DNA of 64,000 nt from Microvirga lotononidis (GTDB lineage: Bacteria; Pseudomonadota; Alphaproteobacteria; Rhizobiales; Beijerinckiaceae), in the NCBI RefSeq assembly GCF_034627025.1, contig NZ_CP141048.1, forward strand, positions 1,252,001 through 1,316,000. The letters run 5' to 3'. Made by a program: the position numbers and the translations under genes. The notes under the pieces are model-generated. The model saw only the letters and a program-made list of their open reading frames with translations. It did not search any database and was not told where the DNA came from. Of the stretch, positions 8,393-17,039 are shown piece after piece (position 1 is the stretch's first letter; each line of letters begins with the position of its first letter).

Positions 8393-8977
8393 TCAGCCTT
8401 GCTTGCGAACCATACTGTTAAGCCAGATTTCGCTCTGTCTACCCGGCCGCACATCCCCCGTGCGCCACAGTTCAATGATCTGAAGGCCTCCAGCCTCGGC
8501 GATTACCTCTCGAAATGTCTCCTCCGTCAGATCGGTAAATCGGCGATCATCACTCTCGCGTTCTCCTGAGCCATACTTGAAGGATGTATATAGGATGCCG
8601 TCATTCCGCAGGGCCTTATGGCAACGGGCGAGTACGCTGGGGAGAGACACCCGAGGGACATGAAGGAGGGACGCACTTGCCCAGATCCCATCGAACTCCT
8701 CAGTCCACCCCATGTCATCAAAGGCCATGTGAAGTACAGGAAGACCTGTATGTTGAGCCGCACGCCTGACCATCTCAGTTGCAGCGTCGAACGCAGTCAC
8801 ATGGAAGCCGAGGTCCGCGAAGGCCTTGGCATCACGGCCAGATCCACAACCAGCATCCAGTACATGGGCTGAAGGTGGCAACTCACGGACGAAGCGAGCC
8901 TGAAGCTGGCTTAGATCCGCCGCGACAGTATCAGCAAAGAACTGATCAGCATTGCGCTCATAATAGTTGATGGACAT
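8393..8977 (-). CDS. Class I SAM-dependent methyltransferase
   Basis: A 194-residue Rossmann-fold methyltransferase. Motif I is LDAGCGSGRDA, followed by an acidic motif II (VTAFDAATEM) and a motif IV region FDGIWASASLLHV. It lacks the (N/D)PPY motif of amino-methylating DNA enzymes and the Pro-Cys motif of C5-methylases, so DNA modification is not indicated. It resembles small-molecule or tellurite-resistance type enzymes. Its ATG at 8977 follows the HNH stop by a single base (TGAGATG), so the two are translationally coupled, and both follow the integrase. In this context it may modify something that the HNH protein senses or cuts. Confidence 0.85.
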   Translation of the reverse strand: MSINYYERNADQFFADTVAADLSQLQARFVRELPPSAHVLDAGCGSGRDAKAFADLGFHVTAFDAATEMVRRAAQHTGLPVLHMAFDDMGWTEEFDGIWASASLLHVPRVSLPSVLARCHKALRNDGILYTSFKYGSGERESDDRRFTDLTEETFREVIAEAGGLQIIELWRTGDVRPGRQSEIWLNSMVRKQG

Positions 8978-8978
8978 C

Positions 8979-10106
8979 TCAAAACACCGGCGTGGCACGA
9001 ATAATGGGCTTCCAGGTCGCTATACGATTCGTAATAGCCGCATTGAAGCACTTCTGGAGAAAGTCTGCCCGAGCAGATGCCGATTTTCCAGTCTGCCGCA
9101 CAATAGTTTCTCCGAGTGGATGCTTACTCCCGATCAGGAACTCATTGCGGGTATGGAGGCGCTCCACAAGCTCCAGCGCTGGGACCAAATCGGATTTGCC
9201 GCTGACACCTCTGTTGCAGTCACGGCAGGCCAGAACCAGATTCCAGATCCCGTTAACGTTCCCAGGCAGTCGCGGCCCGAGCACATGGGGAAACACATGA
9301 TCTACATCTGCTAGATCATTTGCCCCTGCGGTAATTCCGATCTGAGCAAAACAATAAAAACAGTGGCCCTTCTGATAGCCGTTCAGAGCATCGCGGGAGG
9401 ATGTGACGCTGACCCGCCTCGGTTGGTTGAGCCCTTGTTCCTCCTCTCCGAACAAAGCAATGAGGCGTTCACCCTGATCGTCTGTTTCGATTAGTGGAAC
9501 GCTTACGCCAGCCTCCCATGCCGTCTCCACTAGCCGCCATCGGCCCTCAACCTCCCTCTCCAGATCAGGGGCAATGCCCTCGTTGGCTAGACGGAAGAAC
9601 TCAGAGGTCAGGCGGATGCCCTTCTGGGGCCGCTGCTCCTTATGGAAGAAGCGGACGCTCTCGCGCCCTCCGCCGAGATTGTGAAAAGCATCCAGCACAT
9701 CGCCGAAACCATGCTTTACCGTCGCATCGCGGAGCTGGTCGTCGGAGTATACGCGGTCAATCCAACGCTGGCATTCCTGCAGGAAGGTACTCTTTTGGAA
9801 CGTACCTTGCTTTGGAGCCTGCTTCAGGTGATCACACAACGCTCTCGCATATGGAGTGGCAAGTTCGTCTAGTCGGACGACGTCATCCTGATTTTTCCCT
9901 AGAGACAGTAAGGCTTGTCCCAATGCGAACTTGTACGATGCTGTGTTTCTTCCAAAAAGGATAACCGCACGCCAGTTGTCCTCAAGAGACGGGGTGGATG
10001 TCAGGAATGTCGGCACGGCAGATTTATATATTCTCGTCTGTTTGGGCGGCGGGATACCAGCACGAGGAGCAGCCGCCAGCTCGTCGAAGAGATACCATCC
10101 ATTCAC
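8979..10106 (-). CDS. HNH endonuclease-domain protein
   Basis: A 375-residue protein whose HNH domain lies around residues 250-310: CFYCFAQIG, then DLADVDHVFPH, then LVLACRDCNRG. The N-terminal 240 residues are unassigned and unlike classical restriction enzymes. The gene starts 7 bp after the integrase stop and is coupled at its 3' end to the methyltransferase. Integrase, HNH protein and methyltransferase are therefore likely one transcript. A fixed HNH-methyltransferase pair on an island suggests a two-gene defence or modification system, which is inferred from gene order only. Confidence 0.82.
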   Translation of the reverse strand: MNGWYLFDELAAAPRAGIPPPKQTRIYKSAVPTFLTSTPSLEDNWRAVILFGRNTASYKFALGQALLSLGKNQDDVVRLDELATPYARALCDHLKQAPKQGTFQKSTFLQECQRWIDRVYSDDQLRDATVKHGFGDVLDAFHNLGGGRESVRFFHKEQRPQKGIRLTSEFFRLANEGIAPDLEREVEGRWRLVETAWEAGVSVPLIETDDQGERLIALFGEEEQGLNQPRRVSVTSSRDALNGYQKGHCFYCFAQIGITAGANDLADVDHVFPHVLGPRLPGNVNGIWNLVLACRDCNRGVSGKSDLVPALELVERLHTRNEFLIGSKHPLGETIVRQTGKSASARADFLQKCFNAAITNRIATWKPIIRATPVF

Positions 10107-10113
10107 ATGATTC

Positions 10114-11499
10114 CTAGTGCAAGACTACTCTCTCAATATGCAATCTGAGTTGCTCCAAGCGATAGCCTTCGCCGTAGCCCATCCCAACCGTGCGGGAACC
10201 CCAACCACCGATAGCATCCTGAATGTCCTGAGGTGCATTTACATGGCGTAGGCGATCCCGCATGGAATGACGGAAGGAATGGCTCGTCTTGTCCGTCTTG
10301 GTCACGGTCTGGAGCCATTTGTTGATGGTGTTGGAGGCGTAGGTGGCTTTGATAGCGCTGTCTGATGCATACCTTGGGAATAGCCATCCGCACTTACGAC
10401 CAGACTTTCTACTGGCCTCCAAGGCTCTCTGAGCCGCCCAAAGCGCTACCCCGACCAAAGGCACTTTGCGTTCGCTGGCATCCGTCTTGAGGGTTCTGCC
10501 GAGCTTCTGGTGAGGCCTGATATGGACATGCGGGATGTCATGAGTCAGCGCCACGTCCTCAACACGTAAGCCCACGATCTCCCCCAGACGAGCCCCTGTA
10601 TCTGTCTGAAGTGCGATAATGTGACGGATATCGTCATCCTGTTCTTGGCAGCTCCTGCCGATAGTCCGCAGCTCTTCCGCAGTGAAGGGTTCCCGATTCT
10701 CGGCGTCCTGCTCCTCGTTTGCAATGCGAAGCTTCTCAAACGGGTTCTTCACGGACCCAAGATCGAACTCGATCAGGCCCACGTTGAAGACAGCCTTGAT
10801 GCGGTTGATCTCTCGCCGAACTGTCCCGGTTTTGATGCCCTTAGCGACGAGATGCTCTCGAACCGCGTTAGCGTCCTCCCGTCGGTATACGTTCAGAGGG
10901 AAGTCGCCCACTGCTGCAACGACATGTTGAATAGCGCGCCGGGTGTCCCTAGCGAACTTCTCCTGTTCACCCTTGTCATGGTTCTTGAGGTAGATCTCCA
11001 GTGCATCGGTCAGCAAGGCACAACGCTTCTTGGGATCATCCATGATGAGGCGGACAGCTTCCTTCTCTACAGGGGTGTAGAAGGACTCAGGCGGGAACAA
11101 GGAACCGAAGTTCTCGTCATTCCGTGCTCTCTGATAGTCGCTGTATCGGGAACCAAAATAGTCATCGAGAACGTCCACGACGTTCCCGTAGGCGACTTGG
11201 TTGGCACGAAAGCCATCGCCCGGAGCCAGGCCGAGTTTCTCGATGAGCGCTTCAGCACCCTCCCGCGCCTGGGCAGTAGTCAAACCCAATTCCTGACCCT
11301 CAGAAGATCTCAGGGATGCCCAAAGCGCATCATCCTTGGCCGCAAGAGCCGCAATCTTCTTAGCCGCAATGTGGGGCTGGTTCGTTTGCAGGCTGACCCT
11401 GCGGAAGCGCTTCTCTCCGTAGTGGCTCCGCAGATCCTCAGGGATTCGTCTGTAATAGAAATACACTCCGTTCTTCAGGAGTGAGTAGCGGACTGTCAC
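10114..11499 (-). CDS. Tyrosine-type integrase of element A
   Basis: A site-specific recombinase of about 461 residues. The catalytic domain shows GARLGEIVGL (first Arg), HSFRHSMRDRL (His-x-x-Arg) and GMGYGEGY near the C-terminus, holding the nucleophilic Tyr. The N-terminal part (YFYYRRIPEDLR) is the short SAM-like entry seen in integrases of this size. GTG at 11499 (VTVRYSLL) is a likely start; a longer frame reaches 11535. The gene begins about 120 bp from the 14-bp repeat at 11618, as expected for an integrase next to its attachment site. It is followed immediately by HNH and methyltransferase cargo. Confidence 0.9.
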   Translation of the reverse strand: MTVRYSLLKNGVYFYYRRIPEDLRSHYGEKRFRRVSLQTNQPHIAAKKIAALAAKDDALWASLRSSEGQELGLTTAQAREGAEALIEKLGLAPGDGFRANQVAYGNVVDVLDDYFGSRYSDYQRARNDENFGSLFPPESFYTPVEKEAVRLIMDDPKKRCALLTDALEIYLKNHDKGEQEKFARDTRRAIQHVVAAVGDFPLNVYRREDANAVREHLVAKGIKTGTVRREINRIKAVFNVGLIEFDLGSVKNPFEKLRIANEEQDAENREPFTAEELRTIGRSCQEQDDDIRHIIALQTDTGARLGEIVGLRVEDVALTHDIPHVHIRPHQKLGRTLKTDASERKVPLVGVALWAAQRALEASRKSGRKCGWLFPRYASDSAIKATYASNTINKWLQTVTKTDKTSHSFRHSMRDRLRHVNAPQDIQDAIGGWGSRTVGMGYGEGYRLEQLRLHIERVVLH

Positions 11500-11617
11500 G
11501 GCAAAAAACCCAGTATCGAGCAAACAAAAACCCACGGCGTATCACCTCATGTATCACCATGAGCGCCATGCAATCGGCCCTAAGACACTGGAAATAATGG
11601 CAAAACCAAGATGAACT

Positions 11618-11631
11618 TGGTGCCCCTGGCC
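11618..11631. repeat. Attachment-site copy (att) between tandem islands
   Basis: TGGTGCCCCTGGCC here is identical to 22784-22797, which is the 3' end of tRNA-Leu including the encoded CCA complement. It lies between the two divergent integrases. The match and its position make it the junction left by tandem integration at this tRNA. Directly seen; the att role is inferred. Confidence 0.82.
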
Positions 11632-11704
11632 TCTGTCTAACTTAGGCGCGAAAGAAGAATAAGCGCAATGCCTTCAGGGTTTTCATATTGCCTTGGAGGT
11701 ACAA

Positions 11705-13090
11705 ATGGCCGTACAAAGAAGAGAAAGAAGAAAAACGCGCGGCATGTTCATATCAATGACCAACGTTCAACTTACTAAGTTTGGAGTTTATCGCTATCGT
11801 AAGGGCGTTCCTGCTGATCTGCGTGAGGTTGTTGGTAAGCGTGAGATATTGAAGAGCCTTGGTACTAAAGATCAGCGAATGGCTCTTCTTAAGGCTGAGG
11901 CGTTGGATAAGCACTATGATGAGCTGTTCCGTAAGCTCAGAGCGGAACAGGCTAAGCCAATGGGTGAGCTTGAGAAGTTTGAGAAGGCTAGCGAGTTGGT
12001 TGCTGCTCTTGGTCCGTATCCTCATGAGTTGCGTTTTGAGGCTGCTGATTGGGTCGTAGGTGATAAGTACTCAGGGAAGTATTCAGGAGTGAGCGATTGG
12101 GAGCATAATGCTCCAAGAGACGAGAACTTCCGCATTACGAGCTATGCGATTGCGTTGGCGCAGGGAGACAACGTGCGGCCACGCCTTACGATCAAGGACG
12201 CCCTGACGCTCTACCTGCGAGACAGGCAGGACAAAGGCTCTGATAACCGAGCGAAGTTTGAGAAGGATCGGGAGCGGTCGGTTGACCGTCTGATAGCTCA
12301 TTTGGGCGGGAATAGGTTCATCGGCGAAGTGAGCCGCCACGAAGCGCGTTCCTACTTTGAAAAGGTACGGAAAGCCTACAAGCCGGAAACAGCGAACAAG
12401 GAGCTATATCTTTTCAAGGCGATCTTTGACGCAGCCTATCGGGAGCTTGAACTAGAGAAGCGTAATCCATGGGAAGGGCTGCGGGTCCATGACAACGTGC
12501 CTGACAGAGATAAACGGGACTCATTCACGCTAGAGCAGGGCAGAGCAGTCATTGCCGTCCTCGCCCAAGCCAATGTGGATCTGAGAAGGGTTGGACTTGT
12601 CTCGGCTTTAACTGGAGCGCGTCTGAAAGAGATAAGCGGCCTAACCGCAGAGGATGTTGACCTAGAAGCGGAAACGCCTTCGTTAACCATCTATCCCAAT
12701 GGCATCAGAACTGTGAAGAACAAGGCCAGTCAGAGGGTAATCGCCCCTGTGGGTCTTGCTCTTGATGCACTCAGGGAAGCGAAGGTGTCGCATCCGACGG
12801 GTCCGCTCTTTCCTCGCTACGCAGATGGAGCCAAAGGAGCGACTAGAGCATCGGCAGCCCTAATGAAGATGCTAAGGTCCAAGGCTAACATCAAAGATGA
12901 GCGTCTTGTCTGGCACTCATGGCGTCATACAGTGAAAGACTTGATGCGTAACGCTGGCGTCCCTCCTGATCTGCAAAACCGCATCCTGGGTCATACAGGG
13001 GACGGAGTGAGTGCAAACTATGGAAGGGGGCCAGACATTAAGCTACTGGCTGATGCTCTTGAGAAGGCACTAGAGCCATTGGTCATATGA
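11705..13090 (+). CDS. Tyrosine-type integrase of element B
   Basis: A 461-residue tyrosine recombinase. GARLKEISGL carries the first catalytic Arg, VWHSWRHTVKDL the His-x-x-Arg, ILGHTGDG the second His region, and SANYGRG the Tyr. The ATG at 11705 follows GGAGG (11695-11699) at good spacing. The gene points away from the att copy at 11618, about 75 bp upstream. It is a distant relative of the element A integrase, equal in length but clearly diverged. Codons in the first third favour T-ending choices (GTT, CTT, GAG), unlike the GC-rich core genes, a sign of foreign origin. Confidence 0.9.
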   Translation: MAVQRRERRKTRGMFISMTNVQLTKFGVYRYRKGVPADLREVVGKREILKSLGTKDQRMALLKAEALDKHYDELFRKLRAEQAKPMGELEKFEKASELVAALGPYPHELRFEAADWVVGDKYSGKYSGVSDWEHNAPRDENFRITSYAIALAQGDNVRPRLTIKDALTLYLRDRQDKGSDNRAKFEKDRERSVDRLIAHLGGNRFIGEVSRHEARSYFEKVRKAYKPETANKELYLFKAIFDAAYRELELEKRNPWEGLRVHDNVPDRDKRDSFTLEQGRAVIAVLAQANVDLRRVGLVSALTGARLKEISGLTAEDVDLEAETPSLTIYPNGIRTVKNKASQRVIAPVGLALDALREAKVSHPTGPLFPRYADGAKGATRASAALMKMLRSKANIKDERLVWHSWRHTVKDLMRNAGVPPDLQNRILGHTGDGVSANYGRGPDIKLLADALEKALEPLVI

Positions 13091-13118
13091 GTGAGGAATA
13101 AGCAGCCAAGGACAGCGT

Positions 13119-13397
13119 CTATTGCTTGGTCTTCTCGCTGCTGTATTGCTTACCAAAGATGAAGCCTCCAACAGCGCCGAAGTACAGGAGGGCGTAAGGA
13201 AGATAGTCGCCCCAAATAAGCGCGACCAAAAGTTTCTCAGGGTAGGAGACGCCAAAGACAAGCAATACAACGTATGCCGCTGCCAGGAAGGTCATCATGA
13301 TAACAGCGCCAATGAAGGCTCCAAAACCTGCTGCTACAAGAGTGTACATACTGCCCTTCGGCTCCATTCTTTCCTGCATAGTCCGGCCTGTTGCCAT
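13119..13397 (-). CDS. Small two-span membrane protein
   Basis: A 92-residue protein with two long hydrophobic segments: YTLVAAGFGAFIGAVIMM through AAAYVVLLVFG, and YLPYALLYFGAVGGFIFG. The C-terminus is short and charged. ATG at 13397 follows the stop of the upstream gene by one base, so it was probably coupled to the exported protein now split by IS66. Function unknown. The pairing of an exported protein with a small membrane protein suggests an envelope role. Confidence 0.6.
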   Translation of the reverse strand: MATGRTMQERMEPKGSMYTLVAAGFGAFIGAVIMMTFLAAAYVVLLVFGVSYPEKLLVALIWGDYLPYALLYFGAVGGFIFGKQYSSEKTKQ

Positions 13398-13398
13398 T

Positions 13399-13789
13399 CT
13401 ATTTTTCAAGGCTACGCTTGAGTGCGTCTTTAAACTCGGAAGGGGTTGAGGCTCCTTCTTCCTTCCACGCTTGGAACGAGGCCGTAACCCACTTCTCCAT
13501 ATCGGCTGCTATTGCGGCAACAGGGAGCGGGGCAGCTGGAAGGGCCACTTGGGATGGATCGGTTAGTTTACCCTCTTGAATGTCCTTAACTATCAACATT
13601 GTCCAAGCATAACACTGTGATGATTTCTCTATAATTTTGCTCTTGTCGCTCTGATAGTTGATCGCGAGTGTCCGCACTTCGCGGTCGCGGACGGCGGCGG
13701 TAAAGCCATTTGTAATGTTCAATCCCGTGCGCTTCTCCGTCACTGCGCCAGCAATCGGGCGGAGTATCTGCTGAGCCGCTACTGCAAAC
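13399..13789 (-). pseudogene. Exported protein gene, 3' part, split by IS66
   Basis: This is the C-terminal 130 codons of a gene interrupted at its 8-bp target site by the IS66 element. Joining 16821-16604 to 13789-13399 while keeping one target copy restores a single open frame of 202 residues; the joined residues read VQFAVAAQQIL across the scar. The C-terminal part is not recognisable as any family and is probably periplasmic. The open frame that now runs upstream into the IS (to 13908) is an artefact of the insertion. Confidence 0.82.
13782..13789. repeat. IS66 target-site duplication, left copy
   Basis: CTGCAAAC flanks the left end of the IS, and the same 8 bp flank the right end at 16596-16603. 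Eight base pairs is the usual duplication length of the IS66 family, and an intact pair indicates a single, fairly recent transposition. Confidence 0.93.
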
Positions 13790-13845
13790 GTACGCATCCG
13801 GCGACGACCGCGGAATCGCTGGCTGCAATGTGGTAGAGTACTGCC

Positions 13846-14070
13846 ATGGCGATCGATCACGACAAGATCGACGAGGCGGTTCTCGCCCTGATGTGGCTGA
13901 CGCTGCACGATGGATGCCGAGCCTGGAAGAGCTTTGATTGGGCTGTGACCGATCGGCTCTACGAGAAGGGGTTCATCTGCGACCCCGCCAACAAGACCAA
14001 GTCCGTCGTCCTCACCGAGGAAGGCTTGCAGAAAGCCGAAGAGCTCTTCAAGGCGCTGTTCACGCGATAG
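13846..14070 (+). CDS. DUF6429 family protein, IS66 passenger
   Basis: A 74-residue protein of the form MAIDHDKIDEAVLAL...CRAWKSFDW...KSVVLTEEGLQKAEELF, which I recognise as the DUF6429 family. Members are commonly found next to IS66 transposases. It lies within the IS ends and converges on tnpC with a 9-bp gap, so it is carried by the element. The shape (short helices, then a VLTEEG segment) resembles a winged-helix fold. Its role in transposition is unknown. Confidence 0.82.
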   Translation: MAIDHDKIDEAVLALMWLTLHDGCRAWKSFDWAVTDRLYEKGFICDPANKTKSVVLTEEGLQKAEELFKALFTR

Positions 14071-14079
14071 CCCTGAGCC

Positions 14080-15747
14080 TCAGGCCGCGGCTTGCTCGTC
14101 CCGCAGCGCCTTCCAGTTCCAGGGCAGGAGTTCGGCAAGGCGCTTGGCTGGATGCTCCGGCAAGCGCGCCAGAATGTCGGCCAGCCAGGCGCGCGGGTCG
14201 ACCTCATTGAGCTTGCAGGTCTCGATCAACGTGTACAGCGCGGCCGCCCGATGCCCGCCCACATCCGAGCCCGCGAAGGTCCAGTTCCGGCGCCCGACGG
14301 CAATGCCGCGGATCGCTCGCTCGGCGGCATTGTTCGACAGGCAGACCCGCCCGTCCTCGAGGAAGAGCGCGAACGAAGACCAACGCCGCAGCATGTAATT
14401 GATGGCTTTGGCCGTCTCACTCTTGGGCGACAACCGTCCACGTTGCGCCCGCAACCAACTCTCCAGATCATCCACCAGAGGCTTGGATTGGGCCACACGG
14501 ATAGAGCGTCGCTCGTCAGGCGGCCGGCCGATGATCGCGCGCTCGATCGCAAACAGCGCATCGATGCGCTCGACTGCCTCGATCGCGATCGGCCCCTTCT
14601 TCAACTCAGCCAGTTCAAAGAATTGGCGGCGTGCATGTGCCCAACACGCTGCCTCAGTCGCCGGGCCGGTCGCACGACCCGGTTCATACAGCTGTCCGAA
14701 GCCGGAATAGGCATCCGCCTGCAGGATCCCGCTGTAGCTCTTCAGGAAAGACTGCGGATGCTCACCCTTGCGATCGGCCGAGTAGAAGTAGACCGCAGCC
14801 GGCGGATCGGCGCCGCCAAAGGGCCGATCATCCCGCACCACGGTCCAGAGCCGGCCGGTCTTGGTCTTTCCCTTGGCCAGCACCGGCACCGGCGTGTCGT
14901 CGGCGTGCAGCCGCTCGGCTTTGAGGACATGCTCGGTGATCAGCGTGCTCAGAGGCTGGGTCGCCACCGCGACCGCACCGATCCAGTCGCACAAGGTCGA
15001 GACATCCAGATCGACCCCTTCCTGGGCAAACACTGTGCTCTGGCGGGTCAGCGGCAGATGCAGCCCGAACTTGCCGACCGTGATCTCAGCCAGCAAGTGG
15101 GGACCGGCGCGGCCGCGCGGAATGGCATGGAACGGCGCTGGTGTCTCAGTGATCGTCTCGCACGCCGCACAGCTGAACTTCTCGCGGACCGTCTCCACCA
15201 CGACCCACCGCGCCGGGATGCGCTCCAGGGTCTCGCTCACCACCTCGCCGAGTTTGCGCAGGCCTCCGCCGCAGCAGGCGCACGCGGTCGGGCCAGGAAG
15301 GACAATGCGCCGGCGCGGCAGGTGTCCGGGCAAGGGCCTGCGGGCGGGCTTGGCCCGCTTCAACTCCTCAACCGTCCACTGGGGCGCCTCCGGCGCCGCG
15401 CCGGCATCCTTCGCCTCCGCTTCGGCATCCATGTGAGCGGCACTCTCCTCCAGATCCTCCAGAGCGAGCATCAGTTGCTCGAGACGGGCACTGCGTTCCG
15501 ACGAGGTGCCAAAGTGCTGACGGCGCAACTTGGCGATCTGCAGCTTGAGCCGCTCGATCTCCAACTCCAGGGCATAGCGGGCGGCGTGGGCCTGGGTGAC
15601 TTCGAGCCGGGCGACTTCCAAAGCAGCGCGAGCGATCTCCAGATCCCCCGCGCGGGCTTCGGCCGCCAGACGGGCAGCGCGCTCGGCGCGGATCATCGCG
15701 TGAGCGTCAGCCAGACTGGTGGGAAGCGGATCAGGGTGATTTGCCAC
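14080..15747 (-). CDS. tnpC: IS66 family transposase TnpC
   Basis: A 555-residue DDE transposase. The N-terminal half holds a coiled-coil/leucine-zipper stretch (about residues 30-85, ending QIAKLRRQHFGTSSERS) and a zinc-binding segment with CACCGG and CAAC. The catalytic part shows HADDTPVPV, ILQADAYSGF and NNAAERAIRG, matching the Asp-Asp-Glu positions of IS66. Full length and uninterrupted. It follows tnpB after 45 bp. Confidence 0.95.
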   Translation of the reverse strand: MANHPDPLPTSLADAHAMIRAERAARLAAEARAGDLEIARAALEVARLEVTQAHAARYALELEIERLKLQIAKLRRQHFGTSSERSARLEQLMLALEDLEESAAHMDAEAEAKDAGAAPEAPQWTVEELKRAKPARRPLPGHLPRRRIVLPGPTACACCGGGLRKLGEVVSETLERIPARWVVVETVREKFSCAACETITETPAPFHAIPRGRAGPHLLAEITVGKFGLHLPLTRQSTVFAQEGVDLDVSTLCDWIGAVAVATQPLSTLITEHVLKAERLHADDTPVPVLAKGKTKTGRLWTVVRDDRPFGGADPPAAVYFYSADRKGEHPQSFLKSYSGILQADAYSGFGQLYEPGRATGPATEAACWAHARRQFFELAELKKGPIAIEAVERIDALFAIERAIIGRPPDERRSIRVAQSKPLVDDLESWLRAQRGRLSPKSETAKAINYMLRRWSSFALFLEDGRVCLSNNAAERAIRGIAVGRRNWTFAGSDVGGHRAAALYTLIETCKLNEVDPRAWLADILARLPEHPAKRLAELLPWNWKALRDEQAAA

Positions 15748-15792
15748 GTCTCCAGTGTGCCACGGAAGCGTTGCATGGCAAGGCTTTGATAC

Positions 15793-16140
15793 TCATCCGG
15801 CCGCAGTCGGACGCCAGGTCTGCTGGGGATTACGCCAGTCGATGCCTTCCAAGAGATAGCCCAACTGCGCGGTGGAAATCGCCACCGTGCCGTCGGCCGG
15901 CGAGGGCCACAGAAAACGACCCCGATCAATGCGCTTCGAGAACAAACACAGGCCCTGGCCGTCATACCAGAGGACCTTGATCAGATCGCCTCTGCGGCCA
16001 CGGAAGACAAACAGGTTGCCCGAATGCGGATCACGTTTGAGCGCCTCCTGCACGAGTAGGGAGAGGCCGCCGAAGCCCTTCCTCATATCGGTGTGGCCGG
16101 TGGCGAGCCACACGCGCACGCCGGTCGGGACCGGAATCAT
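15793..16140 (-). CDS. tnpB: IS66 accessory protein TnpB
   Basis: A 115-residue protein with the family hallmarks: TDMRKGFGGLSLLV near the start, HSGNLFVFRGRRGDLIKVLWYD in the middle and FLWP. It is required for IS66 transposition in other members, though its biochemical role is unclear. The ATG overlaps the tnpA stop by four bases, showing translational coupling. This gene is distinct from the IS200/IS605 nuclease also called TnpB. Confidence 0.94.
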   Translation of the reverse strand: MIPVPTGVRVWLATGHTDMRKGFGGLSLLVQEALKRDPHSGNLFVFRGRRGDLIKVLWYDGQGLCLFSKRIDRGRFLWPSPADGTVAISTAQLGYLLEGIDWRNPQQTWRPTAAG

Positions 16141-16508
16141 GCCAGGCTCTCCACCACCTGCAGCACCCGCCGCAGCGCCTCGGCATCGACCTCGCGGTCC
16201 ACGCGAATCCGTCGCCCGTGCCTCAAGACGATCTCGATCAAGCCGGTGCGCCGCGGTGGTGGTGCTATCGGCGTGGTCTGCCCTGGGACGGGTGTGATCT
16301 CGACCGGCACGAAGGCCGGACCAGCGTCGCCAAGCCGTCCTTCGCGGGCCAGCCGGCGCCAGGTGAAGACGACACTGGGCGCGAGACCATGGCGGCGGGC
16401 CACTTCGGTCACCGTCACGCCCGGGTGCATCGTCTCTTCCACGATCTGGAATTTGTCTTGGACGCTCCAGCGCCGCCGGCGCTCTGTGCCGAGAACTTCG
16501 ATCTTCAT
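16137..16508 (-). CDS. tnpA: IS66 accessory protein TnpA
   Basis: A 123-residue protein with a helix-turn-helix of the IS3/IS66 OrfA type (VTVTEVARRHGLAPSVVFTWRR). It probably binds the element's terminal repeats. First gene of the tnpABC operon, about 87 bp inside the right inverted repeat; the promoter should lie between 16509 and 16595. Confidence 0.92.
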   Translation of the reverse strand: MKIEVLGTERRRRWSVQDKFQIVEETMHPGVTVTEVARRHGLAPSVVFTWRRLAREGRLGDAGPAFVPVEITPVPGQTTPIAPPPRRTGLIEIVLRHGRRIRVDREVDAEALRRVLQVVESLA

Positions 16509-16595
16509 CGATCTACTGACCTTAAAGCGAGCCTTAAGGTCAGAACGTCACGCGCAAACCTCACTCTCACAAGAGGGCACACGCCGGGTGCTTAC

Positions 16596-16603
16596 CTGCA
16601 AAC
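16596..16603. repeat. IS66 target-site duplication, right copy
   Basis: CTGCAAAC, identical to 13782-13789. See the IS66 entry. Confidence 0.93.
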
Positions 16604-16821
16604 TGCACCAGCTTCTCTTGCTCGGGGTTCTGCTTAACAGCTGTCAGGATTAGGAATATGGCTGAACAAGAGTAAGCTTCTCGCTCTAGCGGTGTTGCTT
16701 CTTCCCATCGCCATGCGGCTGCTGCCTGACGCCAATCTGATGTTGATTTAGTTTGGGCGGATGCAGAGGTGATTACGGACGTAACGATTACCGCTCCAAG
16801 GATTGCTCTCGCCTTCAACAT
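16604..16821 (-). pseudogene. Exported protein gene, 5' part, split by IS66
   Basis: N-terminal part of the interrupted gene. ATG at 16821 begins MLKARAILGAVIVTSVITSASAQ, a clear Sec signal peptide with a probable cut after ASA-Q. The frame continues to EKLVQFA and then enters the IS end, where it stops a few codons later. With the part at 13399-13789 it makes a 202-residue secreted protein of unknown family. The protein is presumably inactive here; a truncated ~80-residue product could still be exported. Confidence 0.8.
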
Positions 16822-17039
16822 CAACAGGTTCCAATCTTCTCTATGCCGCACAGGATGCGGGACAACTGGTTGGGAACTGAAGGCCGAGGCTGACAAAAGA
16901 CAATGGGGCAGTGAGGTTATGCAAACCTATTTTGCTTTTGGTCATGCTGTCCGGGGCTTTGGAGAGGGCGCAGGAACCTCTGCTTGCGCCCTAAGGGCGT
17001 TCCGTACAGGATAGCTTCAAAGATACGACGAGGGGCACA

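Larger units (their letters stand above)
13790..16595. mobile_element. IS66-family insertion sequence, 2806 bp, intact
   Basis: The ends are imperfect inverted repeats: GTACGCATCCGGCG on the plus strand from 13790, and GTAAGCACCCGGCG on the minus strand from 16595, with 15 of the first 20 bases matching. Inside are tnpA, tnpB and tnpC on the minus strand, and a DUF6429 passenger gene converging from the left end. It is flanked by the 8-bp duplication CTGCAAAC. All frames are open, so it is probably still active. It is more GC-rich than the surrounding island, indicating arrival from a different background. Confidence 0.95.

Noticed and set aside
13399..13908. 169-codon frame as an intact gene
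   Set aside because: Its upstream 40 codons come from the IS66 end; the real gene continues on the other side of the insertion.
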